A DNA stretch of 64,000 bases from Ignavibacteria bacterium (GCA_041649015.1 JBAZNU010000005.1:202313-266312); one strand, 5' to 3'; shown: positions 8,213-18,242, counted from the stretch's first letter. Notes: generated by a model from the letters alone, not told the origin. A program made the numbers and translations.

Positions 8213-9931
8213 ATGAAAAAACAATTATTTTCACTAATTCTAATTTTCTGCAGTATATCTCTCTATTCACAATGGTCAATGAATCCTGCAGTAAATTTAT
8301 CTATTAGCGACTTATCCGGAGAACAAGTATTACCTAAGGTTGCTGCTACATCCGACGGTGGCTGCTATATCGGCTGGTTTGACCAAAGAGGTGGAGGCTA
8401 TGCTGTTTATTTACAAAAACTAAATTCTCAGGGAGTAAAACAGTTTGCCGCCGACGGTTTGCTTATAAGCAATAACCCGCAAAGCTCTTCGCTCGTTGAT
8501 TGGGATTTAGCGGTTGATGACAGCAACTGCTGTGTCCTCGCATTCACTGATACAAGAGCTGGTAGTTCTATTAATCCTTACGCTTATAGGATTAGTCCTT
8601 CAGGGCAGTTCCTTTGGGGTGCTAACGGCGTTGCTTTGACAGATTCAGTAGATGTCTATCAGGCTAATCCAAAAGTTATAGTTACCTCAGACGGAAATTT
8701 TATCATTCCTTGGCAATACAATAACAAGATTGCTATTCATAAACTTGATAAATCCGGGAATAAAGTTTGGGGAACCGTTCCAATGATGATTATAGGGAAT
8801 CCTGCAATAGGTACAGGAGAAAAATTTAATTATCCGACAGGAGTGAAGTCCGATAACGGTAGTTTTATTCTGTACTGGGTTGGATACACAGGACAGTTTT
8901 TCAGTCCATCGAACTATAAACTTTATACACAAAAATATTCGGGGGCAGGCTCTGGTCTCTGGGGGAACCCATTTGATACTCTTTGGAATCAAGGAAATGC
9001 AAACGCAATTTATCAGCCTTCAATTTATTCAGATGGGAATAACGGCGCCGTATATGTATGGCAAAGCTTCATAACCGGACCGACTGTATGTTATATCCAG
9101 AGAAAGAACTCTGATGGTCAGATTCTGTTTCCTGTCAATGGAGTTGCAGCAACTACAACAGGTGCAGAGAGGTTAAATTTTACTCCTTCTGCTTCGTTTA
9201 TGCCTTCAACTGGAGAAACATATATGTTCTGGCAGATTAAGAATTCTAACCAATCGTTAATAGGTGTTCATGGGCAGAGATTTTCTTCTACAGGAGCAAG
9301 ATTATGGACAGATGCAGGGCTTGAGGTAAAACCTCTTGATGGAAATTCATTTGCAAGCCTTTGGACATACACAAGGGATACAAGCATCCTTGGATACTAT
9401 ATGGAAATTGGAACAGCTACGAATGATTTTGCAAAAGCATTCAAGCTTGATAGAAATGGGAATAAGCAGTGGGGCGGAAGCATTATTACACCGGGAGCTT
9501 ATGATGGCAAGAAAGGAAGAATGAGTGTTGCATTGAATCAAAGTGGCATGTCAATCCTAGCATTCCAGGATAATCGTAATGATGCCGGCGGAATGTATGC
9601 GCAGAATATTAATTATGACGGTTCTTTCGGAAACCCGACAGGAATAAATTCACTCGGCGAAGTTCCGGGCAAGTTCTCTTTGTCTCAAAATTATCCGAAT
9701 CCGTTTAACCCGACTACAACAATCAAATTCGAAATAGCGAAAAGCAGTTTAGTTACTTTGAAAGTTTATGATATTATGGGCAGGGAAGTGATGTCGCTCG
9801 TCAATCAAAACATGAACGCAGGGACTTATGAATACTCGCTGAATATGATGAATTTTACGAGTGGTTCGTATTTCTATAAAATGACGGCTGGAGACTTTTC
9901 TGAGGTTAAGAAAATGATAGTATTGAAATAA
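8213..9931 (+). CDS. T9SS-exported repeat protein, unknown function
   Basis: This is a 572-residue secreted protein. A signal peptide (MKKQLFSLILIFCSISLYS) is followed by about 440 residues of beta-rich repeats that look like propeller blades (for example GCYIGWFDQRGGGYAVYLQK, then similar units with Trp-Gly and Asp-Gly turns). The C-terminal domain is of type A (about 490-572): SQNYPNPFNPTTTIKFEI, KVYDIMGREV, and a basic end MIVLK. Such domains direct export and surface attachment by the type IX system. No catalytic motif is recognised. The gene is inserted between meaB and mutB on the opposite strand and ends in a strong hairpin. Confidence 0.85.
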   Translation: MKKQLFSLILIFCSISLYSQWSMNPAVNLSISDLSGEQVLPKVAATSDGGCYIGWFDQRGGGYAVYLQKLNSQGVKQFAADGLLISNNPQSSSLVDWDLAVDDSNCCVLAFTDTRAGSSINPYAYRISPSGQFLWGANGVALTDSVDVYQANPKVIVTSDGNFIIPWQYNNKIAIHKLDKSGNKVWGTVPMMIIGNPAIGTGEKFNYPTGVKSDNGSFILYWVGYTGQFFSPSNYKLYTQKYSGAGSGLWGNPFDTLWNQGNANAIYQPSIYSDGNNGAVYVWQSFITGPTVCYIQRKNSDGQILFPVNGVAATTTGAERLNFTPSASFMPSTGETYMFWQIKNSNQSLIGVHGQRFSSTGARLWTDAGLEVKPLDGNSFASLWTYTRDTSILGYYMEIGTATNDFAKAFKLDRNGNKQWGGSIITPGAYDGKKGRMSVALNQSGMSILAFQDNRNDAGGMYAQNINYDGSFGNPTGINSLGEVPGKFSLSQNYPNPFNPTTTIKFEIAKSSLVTLKVYDIMGREVMSLVNQNMNAGTYEYSLNMMNFTSGSYFYKMTAGDFSEVKKMIVLK

Positions 9932-9951
9932 GAATATAATTGATATTACAT

Positions 9952-9980
9952 TATTAAAGGGGCTATAAGCCCCTTTAATA
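9952..9980. terminator. Bidirectional terminator (12-bp perfect stem)
   Basis: TATTAAAGGGGC pairs perfectly with GCCCCTTTAATA over a five-base loop (TATAA). It separates the T9SS gene from the convergent mutB and can serve both strands. Confidence 0.85.
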
Positions 9981-10001
9981 TATATAAGATATATAATTTT
10001 A

Positions 10002-12176
10002 TTAAAACCTTTTATTTATCTCTTCCATTATCTGTATTGCTGCCTCAGGTATCTTCGTACCGGGACCGAATATCGCTGTGACGCCGTGCTCATACAAAAA
10101 GTCATAATCCTGTACGGGTATAACACCGCCGCAGATAACTATTATATCTTCTCTGCCGAGTTTCTTTAATTCCTCAATTAGCTGAGGCAGAAGTGTTTTA
10201 TGTCCTGCAGCAAGTGAGCTCATACCTATCACGTGAACATCATTTTCAACTGCCTGCCTTGCCGTTTCTTCAGGAGTCTGGAAAAGGGGACCCATATCCA
10301 CATCGAATCCCATGTCAGCATAAGCCGTAGCCACAACCTTTGCACCTCTGTCGTGTCCGTCCTGTCCCATCTTGGCTACCATAATACGCGGTCTGCGTCC
10401 TTCCTTCTTCGCAAATTCGTCCGTCAGTTTCTTTGCTAGCAATACTTTGTCTTCATTGCCTGAAGCATATTCTGAATTATAAACACCGGATATTGTTCTC
10501 GTCACTGCCTGAAACCTCCCCCATACATTTTCTAAAGCAAAAGATATCTCGCCAAGCGACGCTCTAACCCTTGCTGCTTTAATTGCTAAATCAAGTAAAT
10601 TACCCTCGCCGGTTTCGGCGCATTTCGTCAAAGCTGACAGGGCTTCGTCAACCTTTTTCTGGTCGCGGCTCTTCTTCATCGCTTCAAGTCTCTTAATTTG
10701 CGATAGCCTTACAGCGGTATTATCGACCTCGAGTATCTCCATCGGCTCTTCCTTCTCTAAACAGAACTTGTTTACGCCAACAATCGTCTCTCTCGCCGAG
10801 TCAATCCTTGCCTGGCGCCTTGCAGACGCTTCTTCTATCCTGAGTTTAGGGATCCCTGCTTCGATTGCCTTCGTCATTCCGCCGTATGATTCAACCTCTA
10901 AGATGTGTTGCCACCCTCTTTTAAGCAAAGCATCGGTTAAGCTCTCAACATAGTACGAACCGCCCCAGGGGTCTATGACCTTGCAGATGTTTGTCTCGTC
11001 TTGCAAATAAAGTTGTGTGTTCCTTGCAATACGTGCGGAAAAATCGGTCGGCAAAGCAATGGCCTCGTCGAGGGAATTTGTGTGAAGCGACTGTGTATGT
11101 CCTAAAGCGGCAGCCATTGCCTCGACGCATGTCCTTACAACGTTGTTATAAGGGTCCTGCTCTGTCAAACTCCAGCCGGATGTTTGTGAATGAGTCCTTA
11201 AAGCCATCGATTTCGGATTCTTCGGGTCGAACATCTTTATTAATTTTGCCCAAATTACTCTCGCAGCACGAAGCTTGGCAACCTCCATAAAATAATTCAT
11301 TCCCTCTGCCCAGAAGAAGGAAAGCCTCGGCGCAAATTTATCTATGTCCATTCCGGACTGAATGCCCGTACGCACGTATTCCAAACCGTCTGCAAGCGTG
11401 TAAGCCATCTCAAGGTCAGCAGTTGCGCCGGCTTCTTGCATGTGGTAGCCGGAAATGCTTATACTGTTGAACTTCGGCATGTTAGCGGAAGTGAATTGAA
11501 ATATATCTGCGATGATTTTTATGGAAGGGGTCGGAGGATATATGTACGTATTCCTAACCATGTACTCCTTAAGAATATCATTCTGAATAGTTCCTATAAG
11601 TTGTTCCTGCTTGACGCCCTGTTCCTCCGCTGCAACTATATAAAACGCAAGCACGGGAAGGACAGCGCCGTTCATCGTCATAGAGACCGACATCTTGTCC
11701 AAAGGAATCTTCGAGAAAAGTATCTTCATGTCTTCAATGGAATCAATCGCAACGCCTGCCTTGCCAACATCGCCAACAACTCTTTCGTGATCTGAATCAT
11801 AACCCCTGTGTGTCGCAAGGTCGAACGCTACAGAAAGCCCCATCTGACCCGCCGCAAGATTCCTTCTATAGAATGCGTTGCTTTCTTCCGCGGTCGAAAA
11901 GCCCGCGTACTGCCTAACGGTCCAGGGTCTCTGCACATACATGGTCGAATAAGGTCCTCTTAAAAACGGGGGAATACCCGCCATGTAATTTATATGCTCA
12001 TAGTCCTTAATGTCATCCTTTGTGTAAAGCGGCTTCACGTCTATCTGTTCCATCGTATGCCAGATAAACTCCTCAACATCCTTGCCCGTTTCTTTCTTGA
12101 ACTTCTTCTTCCAGTCTTCGTATGATGTCTTCTTTGACTTCAAATCTAATTCAATCTTCGAAAAATCTACTTTCAT
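10002..12176 (-). CDS. mutB: Methylmalonyl-CoA mutase large (catalytic) subunit
   Basis: The 724-residue alpha subunit interconverts methylmalonyl-CoA and succinyl-CoA using adenosylcobalamin. An N-terminal TIM-barrel substrate domain (about 60-550) contains RGPYSTMYVQRPWTVRQYAG and RTHSQTSGWSLTEQDPYNN. The C-terminal B12 domain (about 590-724) carries the cobalt-ligand motif DGHDRGAKV with the axial histidine at residue 608. The gene follows mutA by 35 bases on the same strand, so the two are probably one operon. The local base composition is visibly GC-richer than the T9SS cluster next door, as often seen for well-expressed core genes. Confidence 0.97.
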   Translation of the reverse strand: MKVDFSKIELDLKSKKTSYEDWKKKFKKETGKDVEEFIWHTMEQIDVKPLYTKDDIKDYEHINYMAGIPPFLRGPYSTMYVQRPWTVRQYAGFSTAEESNAFYRRNLAAGQMGLSVAFDLATHRGYDSDHERVVGDVGKAGVAIDSIEDMKILFSKIPLDKMSVSMTMNGAVLPVLAFYIVAAEEQGVKQEQLIGTIQNDILKEYMVRNTYIYPPTPSIKIIADIFQFTSANMPKFNSISISGYHMQEAGATADLEMAYTLADGLEYVRTGIQSGMDIDKFAPRLSFFWAEGMNYFMEVAKLRAARVIWAKLIKMFDPKNPKSMALRTHSQTSGWSLTEQDPYNNVVRTCVEAMAAALGHTQSLHTNSLDEAIALPTDFSARIARNTQLYLQDETNICKVIDPWGGSYYVESLTDALLKRGWQHILEVESYGGMTKAIEAGIPKLRIEEASARRQARIDSARETIVGVNKFCLEKEEPMEILEVDNTAVRLSQIKRLEAMKKSRDQKKVDEALSALTKCAETGEGNLLDLAIKAARVRASLGEISFALENVWGRFQAVTRTISGVYNSEYASGNEDKVLLAKKLTDEFAKKEGRRPRIMVAKMGQDGHDRGAKVVATAYADMGFDVDMGPLFQTPEETARQAVENDVHVIGMSSLAAGHKTLLPQLIEELKKLGREDIIVICGGVIPVQDYDFLYEHGVTAIFGPGTKIPEAAIQIMEEINKRF

Positions 12177-12211
12177 ATCTTATATTATGTTTTAATATTT
12201 TTATTAATGTA

Positions 12212-14299
12212 TTAAACCAACCCAATTAAAAGCTTCTTATTCATCTCATACACATCAGCACCCATAAATATAAAATCATCAACGCCATTCTCCCTATACC
12301 CCTCAACCATGTCCTTCGGATAACCCGCAAGTATAACTTTCACACCCTTTATCTTTGCTTTAAGCTCTTTCACCAGCACAGGAACTATTTCAGGATACGT
12401 ATCATCAGTCGAACATATTACCACAATTCCCGCATTGCTTTTCACCGCAGCATTAACGGCATCCGCATTACTTTCAAAACCCTTTTCATAAATAACATCA
12501 AATCCTCCCACTTCAAAAAAACCTCTCGCAAAATCCGCTCTTGCTTTGTGCTGCTTCAACGGTCCAATCGCTGCCAGAAATATCTTCGGAAAGTATCCGT
12601 TTTTATCTTTATAGCTGTATGAGTATTCTCTTAATTCCTCAAATATCTCGGAAGCACGTTTTACCTTCAAAGCTTTTATGTTTGCTGTCGCAGGTTTCCT
12701 CTTAAGAGACTTTCCCGTTTCGCCAATCGTAGAACCTTCAAGAAAATTATTAATCAAAGAATCAACCGTAACTTCTTTCAAACTAACTTCTCTCTGCTTT
12801 CTGTTCTTAAATTTATCTGCCCGTTCTTTCCTCGCCTCCTCAAATCCGTTCTCTTTCTCCGCAATCCTTTCCTCTTTCATATTCGCATACATGTTATTTC
12901 CAACAATCACCTTCTTCCTTTTTGCAAAATCCTTTTCTTTGGCTGTTGCGGTCTTTTCAATCTCAGTCTGCGGAATCCCTTTCGTTACCGCATTCAGCAT
13001 CCCGCCTTCTGCTTCAACCGACTTAACAATCTCCCATGCTTTTTGTGCAAGTTCTGCTGTAATCGTTTCCACGTAGTAAGAACCGCCCGCGGGGTCAATT
13101 ACTGAGTTAAGATGCGATTCCTCCCTCAATACTATCTGTGTATTCCTCGCAAGCCTTCTCGAAAATTCATCCGGTAATCCTACTGTTTCATCAAAAGGCG
13201 ATGTGTAAATACTGTCCGCACCTCCCGCTACAGCCGAAAATGCCTCTGTAGTCGTGCGCAGCAGATTTACGTATATATCATTCTTCGCCTGATTGTAAAA
13301 AGATGTTTTCGAGTGTATGAACATTTTCTTCGAGTCTTCCTTCCCTTTGTAAGCATCAATAATATTCGACCATATTATTCTCGCTGCCCTCAGCTTTGCA
13401 ACTTCCATAAAATAATTCGTGCTTATTCCGAACGTGAAAAAGAATCTCGGCGCCGCCTCGTCAATCGTTAAACCTCTTTTCAGCATCTGGTTAATATACT
13501 CTACCGCCGATGCCATCGCATACCCGAGTTCCTGAACAGCACTTCCGCCTGCATTTACGTATTCGTACCCGCAGACTCCAATCGTTTTAAAGTTTAGCTT
13601 ATTGTCCGCAGTCCATTTCGTCACATTATAAATCTCATCAAAAGCTGTTTCGAAATCATACGGCGTAACCCCCGTCCGCATTGCAAAAACAAACGGATCT
13701 GAAAGAAATGCCGCGTTTAGTTTCTTCATATCTGCATTGGATTTCCTGAAGTAGGAAACAAACAACGATAAAATCTGAATCGCCGAAAATCCACCGTTAA
13801 CAAACAACGGAAATTTTGTTATATCTATATCCCTGAAGCATTCTTCCAAATCCTCAAGCGATACTGCTGATGTACCTCCTTTGCCTGATTCATCGTTCAT
13901 CGCCGCATCAGGGTCCTTCGAAAGCAGAGTTGCAAGGTCGGGCCTGAAGTTAATAGCCGTCAGCCCTCTTTCCAAATCATATTTTAGGGCTTCGTTATAT
14001 TCCCTCGGACTAAAATAGGGCAGTTCCTGCGATATCATCCAGCCGTTTTTTATATTTCCTTCCGTCTTAGTCCCGCGTACATAATTGCTGTATCCGGGAA
14101 AATTATCAAGAAGGGGATTATCCTTAATGTTTTCCTGTGTATAAATCGGCTGAAGGTCTATCCCTTCATAAGTTTTTGTGATTAAACTCTTGTCGTATGA
14201 CTGGCCCTTTAAATCTTTTTCTGCAGCTTTTTTCCAGTCCTCAAATGATGTGCTCGGAAAATCTTTTCTGAGTTCTAAATTATCTGAAAGTTTACTCAT
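12212..14299 (-). CDS. mutA: Methylmalonyl-CoA mutase small subunit
   Basis: This 695-residue beta subunit is homologous to MutB along its length but lacks the cobalamin-ligand signature. The equivalent C-terminal position reads GPLKQHKARADFARGFF instead of DxHxxG, as expected for the non-catalytic partner of the heterodimeric enzyme. The TIM-barrel region keeps family segments such as THDIYVN-like HSKTSFYNQAKNDIYVN and DPAGGSYYVE. It is first in a two-gene operon with mutB. A heterodimeric rather than homodimeric mutase is typical of Bacteroidota and actinobacterial propionate producers. Confidence 0.95.
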   Translation of the reverse strand: MSKLSDNLELRKDFPSTSFEDWKKAAEKDLKGQSYDKSLITKTYEGIDLQPIYTQENIKDNPLLDNFPGYSNYVRGTKTEGNIKNGWMISQELPYFSPREYNEALKYDLERGLTAINFRPDLATLLSKDPDAAMNDESGKGGTSAVSLEDLEECFRDIDITKFPLFVNGGFSAIQILSLFVSYFRKSNADMKKLNAAFLSDPFVFAMRTGVTPYDFETAFDEIYNVTKWTADNKLNFKTIGVCGYEYVNAGGSAVQELGYAMASAVEYINQMLKRGLTIDEAAPRFFFTFGISTNYFMEVAKLRAARIIWSNIIDAYKGKEDSKKMFIHSKTSFYNQAKNDIYVNLLRTTTEAFSAVAGGADSIYTSPFDETVGLPDEFSRRLARNTQIVLREESHLNSVIDPAGGSYYVETITAELAQKAWEIVKSVEAEGGMLNAVTKGIPQTEIEKTATAKEKDFAKRKKVIVGNNMYANMKEERIAEKENGFEEARKERADKFKNRKQREVSLKEVTVDSLINNFLEGSTIGETGKSLKRKPATANIKALKVKRASEIFEELREYSYSYKDKNGYFPKIFLAAIGPLKQHKARADFARGFFEVGGFDVIYEKGFESNADAVNAAVKSNAGIVVICSTDDTYPEIVPVLVKELKAKIKGVKVILAGYPKDMVEGYRENGVDDFIFMGADVYEMNKKLLIGLV

Positions 14300-14508
14300 A
14301 GGTACGATTTGATTATTAAATTGTATTCTTAAATATCAATATTTTAAACATAAGATTAAATTCAAAAAATCAGTATAGTTCTATTTTCCTTTGCATAAAA
14401 CTGAGACAGGTTATTATCAAAAATAAGTTATTCTGTGCGTAAAGCAGTTAAAATAAATCGAATTTAGCAGTAAGCATTAACTGAAATTAAATACATTTAT
14501 CTTTAATT
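14300..14508. other. Intergenic region upstream of divergent mutA and the T9SS cluster
   Basis: This AT-rich stretch must hold the promoters of mutA (leftward) and of the T9SS cluster (rightward). I see no convincing promoter match, hairpin or RNA gene in it. Confidence 0.4.
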
Positions 14509-14616
14509 ATGCAATATTTCCATATAGAAATTAATGATAAAAAAGTTTATTTTTTCAAAAATGAAATACGAGTACGTTCTCAATATTCACACAGAATTAA
14601 AAATATGAATTTATGA
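14509..14616 (+). pseudogene. 35-codon ORF overlapping the next start by ATGA; likely remnant of a lost upstream gene
   Basis: An open frame starts at ATG 14509 and ends at TGA 14614-14616, overlapping the ATG of the following T9SS gene as ATGA. Its end (YSHRIKNMNL) and middle (INDKKVYFF) recur upstream of the paralogue at 18239 (KDEKVYFL and YSYRIKNMNL), where a one-base shift breaks the frame. Conserved amino acids with silent or mild changes suggest the DNA was once coding. It may be the C terminus of a gene formerly coupled to this type of T9SS gene, or a small leader peptide. Confidence 0.4.
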
Positions 14617-16157
14617 AAAGACAAATCAGGCAGACATTATTCTCATTAATCCTTTTTAGCATTATCGTAATATTATATTTATTTATTTCACAATCCGCAA
14701 TAGCACAGATGCAATTCGAGTGGGTGAGGAATTATCCGATTACCGGCAGAGCCGCTGCGATTGATTCTTCAGGATATGTTTATTTCGTAGGAGAGCAGAC
14801 AGATGGAACACACAAAATATTGAAATATGATTCACTCGGAAATATAATCTGGGCACAGGATTTTAATGTTATAACCGGAAGTAATTATCTTGGAATTGCC
14901 GCATATAAAAGTCGTTATTTTTATATTACGTATTCCACACAGGGGCATAGTTTCGGTCTATCAAAGTTCGATACAAGCGGGACACTTCTCTGGACAAGAA
15001 ACATATCGGGATATTATTATGAACCGTATTGCATGACATTGGATACTTCGGGCTATATATATGTAGCGGGGGAAATTGGTTATTATGCTTCAAACAGTTT
15101 TACTGTGAAATACAGTCCCGCTGGAGATACATTGTGGCGAGCAATATATTATCCGAGTACAAACGGGGGTTCATATACAGGGCTTTCAATATCGGTTGAC
15201 AACCAAAAGAATGTGTATATAACAGGTGGAATAAATCATCCTGATTATACCTATTCATACGGAACAATTAAATACGACAGCCTTGGCAACAGGAAATGGG
15301 TATCAAAGTATTACAGTCCGTATTCCTCTACCAGCTTTACAAGGGGTTATTGTGTAAAAGCCGATAATAAAGGTAATTGTTATGTTACAGGCGTAACATT
15401 GCATTCACTTATTAATGGGGTGTATAGATATGCACCAGTAACAATAAAATATGGTTCCGACGGGGATTCTATTTGGACAAGATTATTTGTATTAGCTGAT
15501 ACAATTGATTTTGGAGGTGGGAGCGATATAGCAATAGATGATAACGAAAATATATTTATACCATGCTACTATACTATAAAATATGATAAAAATGGAAATT
15601 TACTATGGTATAAGAATAATAATTTCCCTGTGTCCCGGGAAATACTTTTCGAAAATAATATTTACGTTTCCGGAGGTTTCTGGGAAGACAGACTACAGAT
15701 GCTGGGATATGACAACGAGAGAGGTAATTTAATATTCAATCAAATTTATCCGACACCTCATCCGGTTATCAGCGGAGGGAACTTAACATTCTCGAATAAT
15801 TTGTATCTGTATGCTTATGCTAACGATTCTGCTATTTTAATTAAATATACCACTAATACTTCATCAATATCAGAAAATGCAAACAGAGTTAACAACTTTA
15901 AATTGTCTCAAAATTATCCGAATCCGTTTAATTCGTCAACGGTTATAAAATATTCTTTAAATGTTAATTGTTTAATCACACTGAAAATATATGACATATC
16001 AGGGAAAGAAATAGGGACTTTAATTAACGAAAGAAAACCTCAAGGAAATTACACAGTAAACTTTGACGGAAGCGATTTATCATCCGGAATATATTTTTAT
16101 TCGTTGTTTGCTGACGATATTTTAATAGATACAAAGAAACTCATTATAATTAAATGA
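14613..16157 (+). CDS. T9SS-exported beta-propeller (SBBP-type) repeat protein, paralogue A
   Basis: This 514-residue protein has a signal peptide with a long hydrophobic core (ending ISQSAIAQ), then repeats of the form TIKYDSLGNRKW, each with Asp-Gly/Asn turns and a Trp, as in SBBP/PQQ-like propellers. The C-terminal sorting domain (about 430-514) holds SQNYPNPFNSSTVIKYSL, KIYDISGKEIG and ends KKLIIIK. The leader is nearly identical to that of paralogue C, while the body (RAAAIDSSGYVYFVGEQT onward) matches paralogue B. The stop TGA lies one base before the next ATG, so A and B are probably translationally coupled. No enzymatic motif is visible; binding or adhesion is a guess. Confidence 0.85.
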   Translation: MKRQIRQTLFSLILFSIIVILYLFISQSAIAQMQFEWVRNYPITGRAAAIDSSGYVYFVGEQTDGTHKILKYDSLGNIIWAQDFNVITGSNYLGIAAYKSRYFYITYSTQGHSFGLSKFDTSGTLLWTRNISGYYYEPYCMTLDTSGYIYVAGEIGYYASNSFTVKYSPAGDTLWRAIYYPSTNGGSYTGLSISVDNQKNVYITGGINHPDYTYSYGTIKYDSLGNRKWVSKYYSPYSSTSFTRGYCVKADNKGNCYVTGVTLHSLINGVYRYAPVTIKYGSDGDSIWTRLFVLADTIDFGGGSDIAIDDNENIFIPCYYTIKYDKNGNLLWYKNNNFPVSREILFENNIYVSGGFWEDRLQMLGYDNERGNLIFNQIYPTPHPVISGGNLTFSNNLYLYAYANDSAILIKYTTNTSSISENANRVNNFKLSQNYPNPFNSSTVIKYSLNVNCLITLKIYDISGKEIGTLINERKPQGNYTVNFDGSDLSSGIYFYSLFADDILIDTKKLIIIK

Positions 16158-16158
16158 T

Positions 16159-17736
16159 ATGAACAAGGGATTAGCAGACAATCGAAACTTAGTTTCTTAC
16201 TTTGCAACCCGAAGAGGACGATTGTTTATTATGTTTTGCGTTATCGCGGCGGGGATGGTGTTTTATTCACAACCCGCTTTATCCCAGCCGCATTTTGAGT
16301 GGGTTAGGAATTATCCGATTATAGGCAGAGCCGCTGCGATTGATTCTTCAGGATATGTTTATTTCGTAGGAGAACAGACAGGCGGAACACAAAAAATCCT
16401 AAAGTACGATTCACTCGGAAATATTATCTGGACAAAGGAATTTAATGTTATAACCGGAAGTAATTATCTTGGAATTGCCGCATATAAAAGCCGTTATCTT
16501 TATATAACATACTCAACTCAGGGGCATAGTTTCGGTCTGTCAAAGTTTGATACCAGCGGAACACTAATGTGGACGAAAAACATATCAGGTTATTATTATG
16601 AACCTATGTGCATCACACTCGATACATCGGGTAATATATATGTAGCGGGGGAAATAGATTATTATGCGTCAAATAGTTTTACAGTGAAATACAATCCGGA
16701 TGGAGATACTTTGTGGAGGGCAATATATTATCCGAGCACAAACGGGGGGGGATATATAGGGCGTTCAATATCGGTTGACAACCAGAAGAATGTTTTCATC
16801 ACGGGGGGAGAGATTTATCAATCAATGAATTCATATACAACCATTAAATACGACAGTCTTGGCAACAGGAAATGGGTTTCTAAATACTTCAGTCCATACT
16901 CCCCATATTCATCAGCAGGAGGAGGCAGTGTAAAAGCCGATAATAAAGGCAACTGCTATGTTACGGGATACATTACTTATACAATTGTTAATGGCTTTGA
17001 AAAATTTACACCGGCAACTATTAAATACGGACCTAACGGTGACTCAATCTGGACAAGGTTATTCAGATTGCAGGATACAATAGATTTCGGTGCTGGGGAA
17101 GATATGGTACTTGATGATAATGACAATGTATTCATTCCTTGCAATTATATGATTAAATATGACAAATATGGAAATTTAAAATGGTATGCTAACAATAATT
17201 TTTATTTAAGACGGGCATTATTATTCGAAAATAATATTTACGGTTCCGGCGGAATTTGGGATGACAGGATACAGATGTTGGGGTATGACAACGATAGAGG
17301 TAATGTAATATTTAATCAAATTTATCCAACAACAAATCATCCCGTGATTTGTGACGGTAACTTAACATTCGGAAATAGTTTTTATATTTATGCACATGAT
17401 AATGACTCCTTGATATTAATTAAATTCTCTTCATATACATCATCAATATCAGGACATGGATACACGATAGATAATTTCAAATTACATCAGAACTACCCGA
17501 ATCCGTTTAATTCATCAACAACCATAAGATATTCTATTAATAAAAATAGTGAAATAAAGATGAAAGTATTCGATATAAAAGGAAAAGAGGTAAGAACTAT
17601 CACAAGCGAGAAAAAAACACCAGGTATTTACGAAGTTAAATTCGACGGAGGTGGTTTATCATCTGGAATATATTTTTATTCTCTGTTTGCTGATAATATT
17701 ATAATTGATACGAAGAAACTTATTTTAATTAAATAA
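16159..17736 (+). CDS. T9SS-exported beta-propeller (SBBP-type) repeat protein, paralogue B
   Basis: The 525-residue product shares most of its body with paralogue A but has a different N terminus: a polar segment containing LVSYFATRRGRLFI precedes the hydrophobic core and the cleavage region YSQPALSQ. That leader matches paralogue E. Propeller-type repeats fill residues about 50-430, and the C-terminal sorting domain contains HQNYPNPFNSSTTIRYSI and ends KKLILIK. The ATG lies one base after the stop of A. The long n-region could mean the true start is internal, but the same arrangement in E supports the annotated ATG. The substrate or partner is unknown. Confidence 0.83.
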   Translation: MNKGLADNRNLVSYFATRRGRLFIMFCVIAAGMVFYSQPALSQPHFEWVRNYPIIGRAAAIDSSGYVYFVGEQTGGTQKILKYDSLGNIIWTKEFNVITGSNYLGIAAYKSRYLYITYSTQGHSFGLSKFDTSGTLMWTKNISGYYYEPMCITLDTSGNIYVAGEIDYYASNSFTVKYNPDGDTLWRAIYYPSTNGGGYIGRSISVDNQKNVFITGGEIYQSMNSYTTIKYDSLGNRKWVSKYFSPYSPYSSAGGGSVKADNKGNCYVTGYITYTIVNGFEKFTPATIKYGPNGDSIWTRLFRLQDTIDFGAGEDMVLDDNDNVFIPCNYMIKYDKYGNLKWYANNNFYLRRALLFENNIYGSGGIWDDRIQMLGYDNDRGNVIFNQIYPTTNHPVICDGNLTFGNSFYIYAHDNDSLILIKFSSYTSSISGHGYTIDNFKLHQNYPNPFNSSTTIRYSINKNSEIKMKVFDIKGKEVRTITSEKKTPGIYEVKFDGGGLSSGIYFYSLFADNIIIDTKKLILIK

Positions 17737-17864
17737 CTGGCTAACCTACATCAAGAGAGGAGGATAAACCGATGGATGAGTAAATAGTTTTAGACGACAA
17801 GCCGCAAGATTTTTTTGCGGATATAAAATAAAACTATTTCAAAAACTTCAAAAATAAAAAAATT

Positions 17865-18182
17865 ATGAAGAAAATTATTTTTTCACTTCTTATTGTGTTT
17901 ATATTAAATAACATTCTAAACAGTCAGTCATTTCCGTTTCTTGGATATAATTTTAAGAATTTAAATTTTGAATGTGCAGGTTTTGTAACCGCAGTATATC
18001 CTGCAGGAAATCCGGCAAATCTTGCAAACCAGATTCTTTATGCGAAAACCGATATAGGCGGTGCATATAAAAGTACGAATAACGGATTAAACTGGATATC
18101 AATTTCTTCTTATTTTGAAGGAGATAATGAATCAAATAATATTTGTATATGGAAATTAAGGACGAAAAGGTTTATTTTTTAA
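17865..18182 (+). pseudogene. Truncated N-terminal fragment of a GH74-like secreted glycosidase or BNR propeller protein
   Basis: The fragment starts with a signal peptide (MKKIIFSLLIVFILNNILNS) and continues with GFVTAVYPAGNPANL, QILYAKTDIGGAYKSTNNG and LNWISIS. This is the usual N-terminal blade of GH74-like xyloglucanases and related BNR proteins, which run to 700 or more residues. Here the frame stops after 105 codons. From about 18147 the DNA matches the segment upstream of paralogue A, so only about 94 codons are native and the last few are chance reading of the invading segment. A second fragment of the same type lies at 21557. The remaining body was not found in the window. Confidence 0.7.
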
Positions 18183-18242
18183 GAAATAAATACTGAATAT
18201 GATTCAAAATATTCATACAGAATAAAAAATATGAATTTATGA
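18147..18242 (+). repeat. Duplicated segment shared with the upstream region of paralogue A (14522-14616)
   Basis: These 96 bases align with 14522-14616, from a shared TATAxxGAAATTAA-like start through TTTATTTTTT to the identical AAAATATGAATTTATGAAAA across the start codon. The similarity continues through the signal peptide codons of the next gene. In this copy the reading frame seen at 14509-14616 is broken by one extra base. Confidence 0.75.
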
